From Deltaproteobacteria bacterium (GTDB taxonomy: Bacteria > Myxococcota > Polyangia > Haliangiales > Haliangiaceae), in contig JAGSPR010000152.1 of the NCBI GenBank assembly GCA_018262455.1, positions 1 through 13,371 on the forward strand: a stretch of 13,371 nt of DNA, given 5' to 3'. Position 1 is the first letter of the stretch. Every line of letters starts with the position of its first letter. The notes beneath the pieces were generated by a model. The model saw only the letters and a program-made list of their open reading frames with translations, was not told the origin of the DNA and searched no databases. Of the stretch, positions 12,683 through 13,371 are shown one piece after another. The position numbers and the translations under genes are program-made.

Positions 12683-13371
12683 ATGCGCGCCTCCCTCGTC
12701 ATCTCGGTGTGCTCGGGCCTCGCGCTGTGCTCGGCAAGCGTCGCGTCCGCGCGGACGCTGCGCGGCCTGGTTTATGACGACACCAACGGCGACGGACACC
12801 CGTCGGCCGGCGAACCCGGCGTGCCGGGCGCCGTGGTCGCGTACGACATCCGGCGCTTCGTCACCGCCGACCGCAGCGGTCAGTTCGAGCTCGAGGTCGA
12901 GGGGGATCGAGGGATCGTCTGGGTCCGCGTGCCCGATGGCTTCGTCCCCGGCCCGGTGTGGACGGCGGTCGCTGGCCACGCCGAGCTCGAGCTGGGCCTG
13001 CATCGCCTCCCGGCACCGCTGCGCGGGCCGATCACGTTCGTCGTCACGGCCGACACGCACTTGACGATCGCGCAGCCGTTCTTCGGTGATCTCGGGACGG
13101 TCGCGGCCGATGCGACCGCGATCGAGCCGCGACCCGCGTTCTTCACGATCCTCGGCGACGTCACCTCGGGCAACCTCGACGCCCAGTTCGATCTCGTGGA
13201 CGACAACCTCGCGGGTCTGGGCATCCCGTACGTCCCGGTCCCCGGCAACCACGACTGGTACGACGAGGGCGCCACCTGGTTCCGTCGGTATGGCCCGGAC
13301 AATTACAGCTTCGACATCGACCGGGTTCACTTCGTCGTGTGGAACATGTCGATGACGGTCGAGGACATCGA
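12683..13371 (+). CDS. Secreted calcineurin-like metallophosphoesterase (3' end outside window)
   Basis: The visible 229 codons run off the window. A signal peptide is clear (MRASLVISVCSGLALCSASVASA, cut before RTLRG), so it acts in the periplasm or outside. Residues 25-105 form an SdrD-B/MetallophosN-like beta domain with the calcium-type motif DDTNGDGHPSAGEPGVPG. The phosphoesterase domain follows: TADTHL with Asp124 and His126, LGDVTSGN with Asp159, and PGNHDWY with Asn189, His190 and Asp191. These are dimetal ligands and the phosphate-site His/Asp of the calcineurin-like family; later metal histidines lie beyond the end. The ATG is one base after the stop of the sulfatase-fold gene, so the two are surely cotranscribed and probably work on the same phosphate-bearing envelope substrate, but that is inference. 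The substrate is unknown. Confidence 0.85.
   Translation, partial: MRASLVISVCSGLALCSASVASARTLRGLVYDDTNGDGHPSAGEPGVPGAVVAYDIRRFVTADRSGQFELEVEGDRGIVWVRVPDGFVPGPVWTAVAGHAELELGLHRLPAPLRGPITFVVTADTHLTIAQPFFGDLGTVAADATAIEPRPAFFTILGDVTSGNLDAQFDLVDDNLAGLGIPYVPVPGNHDWYDEGATWFRRYGPDNYSFDIDRVHFVVWNMSMTVEDI

Noticed and set aside
11089..12702. 537-codon minus-strand open frame opposite the sulfatase-fold gene
   Set aside because: A shadow of a gene with conserved metal motifs on the plus strand; the translation has no recognisable motif.

Overview
The window reads as chromosomal DNA from a very GC-rich, gene-dense bacterium, most likely a myxobacterium-type member of Myxococcota. Four things point there: a sigma-70-like protein of the divergent type I associate with myxobacteria, third-position G/C in nearly every codon, a leucine-rich-repeat lipoprotein, and envelope enzymes with large membrane domains. 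The assignment is inference; there is no rRNA or other marker here. I see no insertion sequence, phage gene, tRNA, rRNA or CRISPR array. The longest stretch without a gene is about 170 bases (4288-4457).

Layout. (1) 2-2981, plus strand: the 3' end of a GTP cyclohydrolase I (folE) gene, a 20-repeat leucine-rich-repeat lipoprotein, and a MenH-type hydrolase of menaquinone synthesis. (2) 2974-4287, minus strand: a sigma-like factor followed by a hotdog thioesterase, whose stop overlaps the end of menH by 8 bases. (3) 4458-5733, plus strand: a small outer-membrane beta-barrel protein and an unrecognised helical protein. (4) 5730-10569, minus strand, in order of transcription: a large GT-C-like membrane protein with a beta-rich tail, a possible 12-codon leader ORF, a MoaD/ThiS-like ubiquitin-fold protein ending in Gly-Gly, a BNR/Asp-box propeller protein and a type II NADH dehydrogenase (ndh). 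(5) 10639 to the end, plus strand: a membrane-anchored sulfatase-fold enzyme with a threonine where sulfatases carry the formylglycine precursor, and one base later a secreted calcineurin-like phosphoesterase cut off by the window end.

How they may fit together. MenH makes a menaquinone precursor and NDH-2 reduces quinone, so two genes touch quinone-based respiration; the hotdog thioesterase could belong there too, but only position suggests it. The GT-C-like protein, the sulfatase-fold enzyme and the phosphoesterase form a divergent envelope-modification group around a 69-base intergenic region. The most distinctive pair is the MoaD-like protein and the propeller protein: the codons for the terminal Gly-Gly of the first also form the Shine-Dalgarno sequence of the second. 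A recurrent heptamer GTANNNT lies 4-11 bases before six starts, mostly those that appear to begin transcription units; it is probably a -10 element producing very short leaders.
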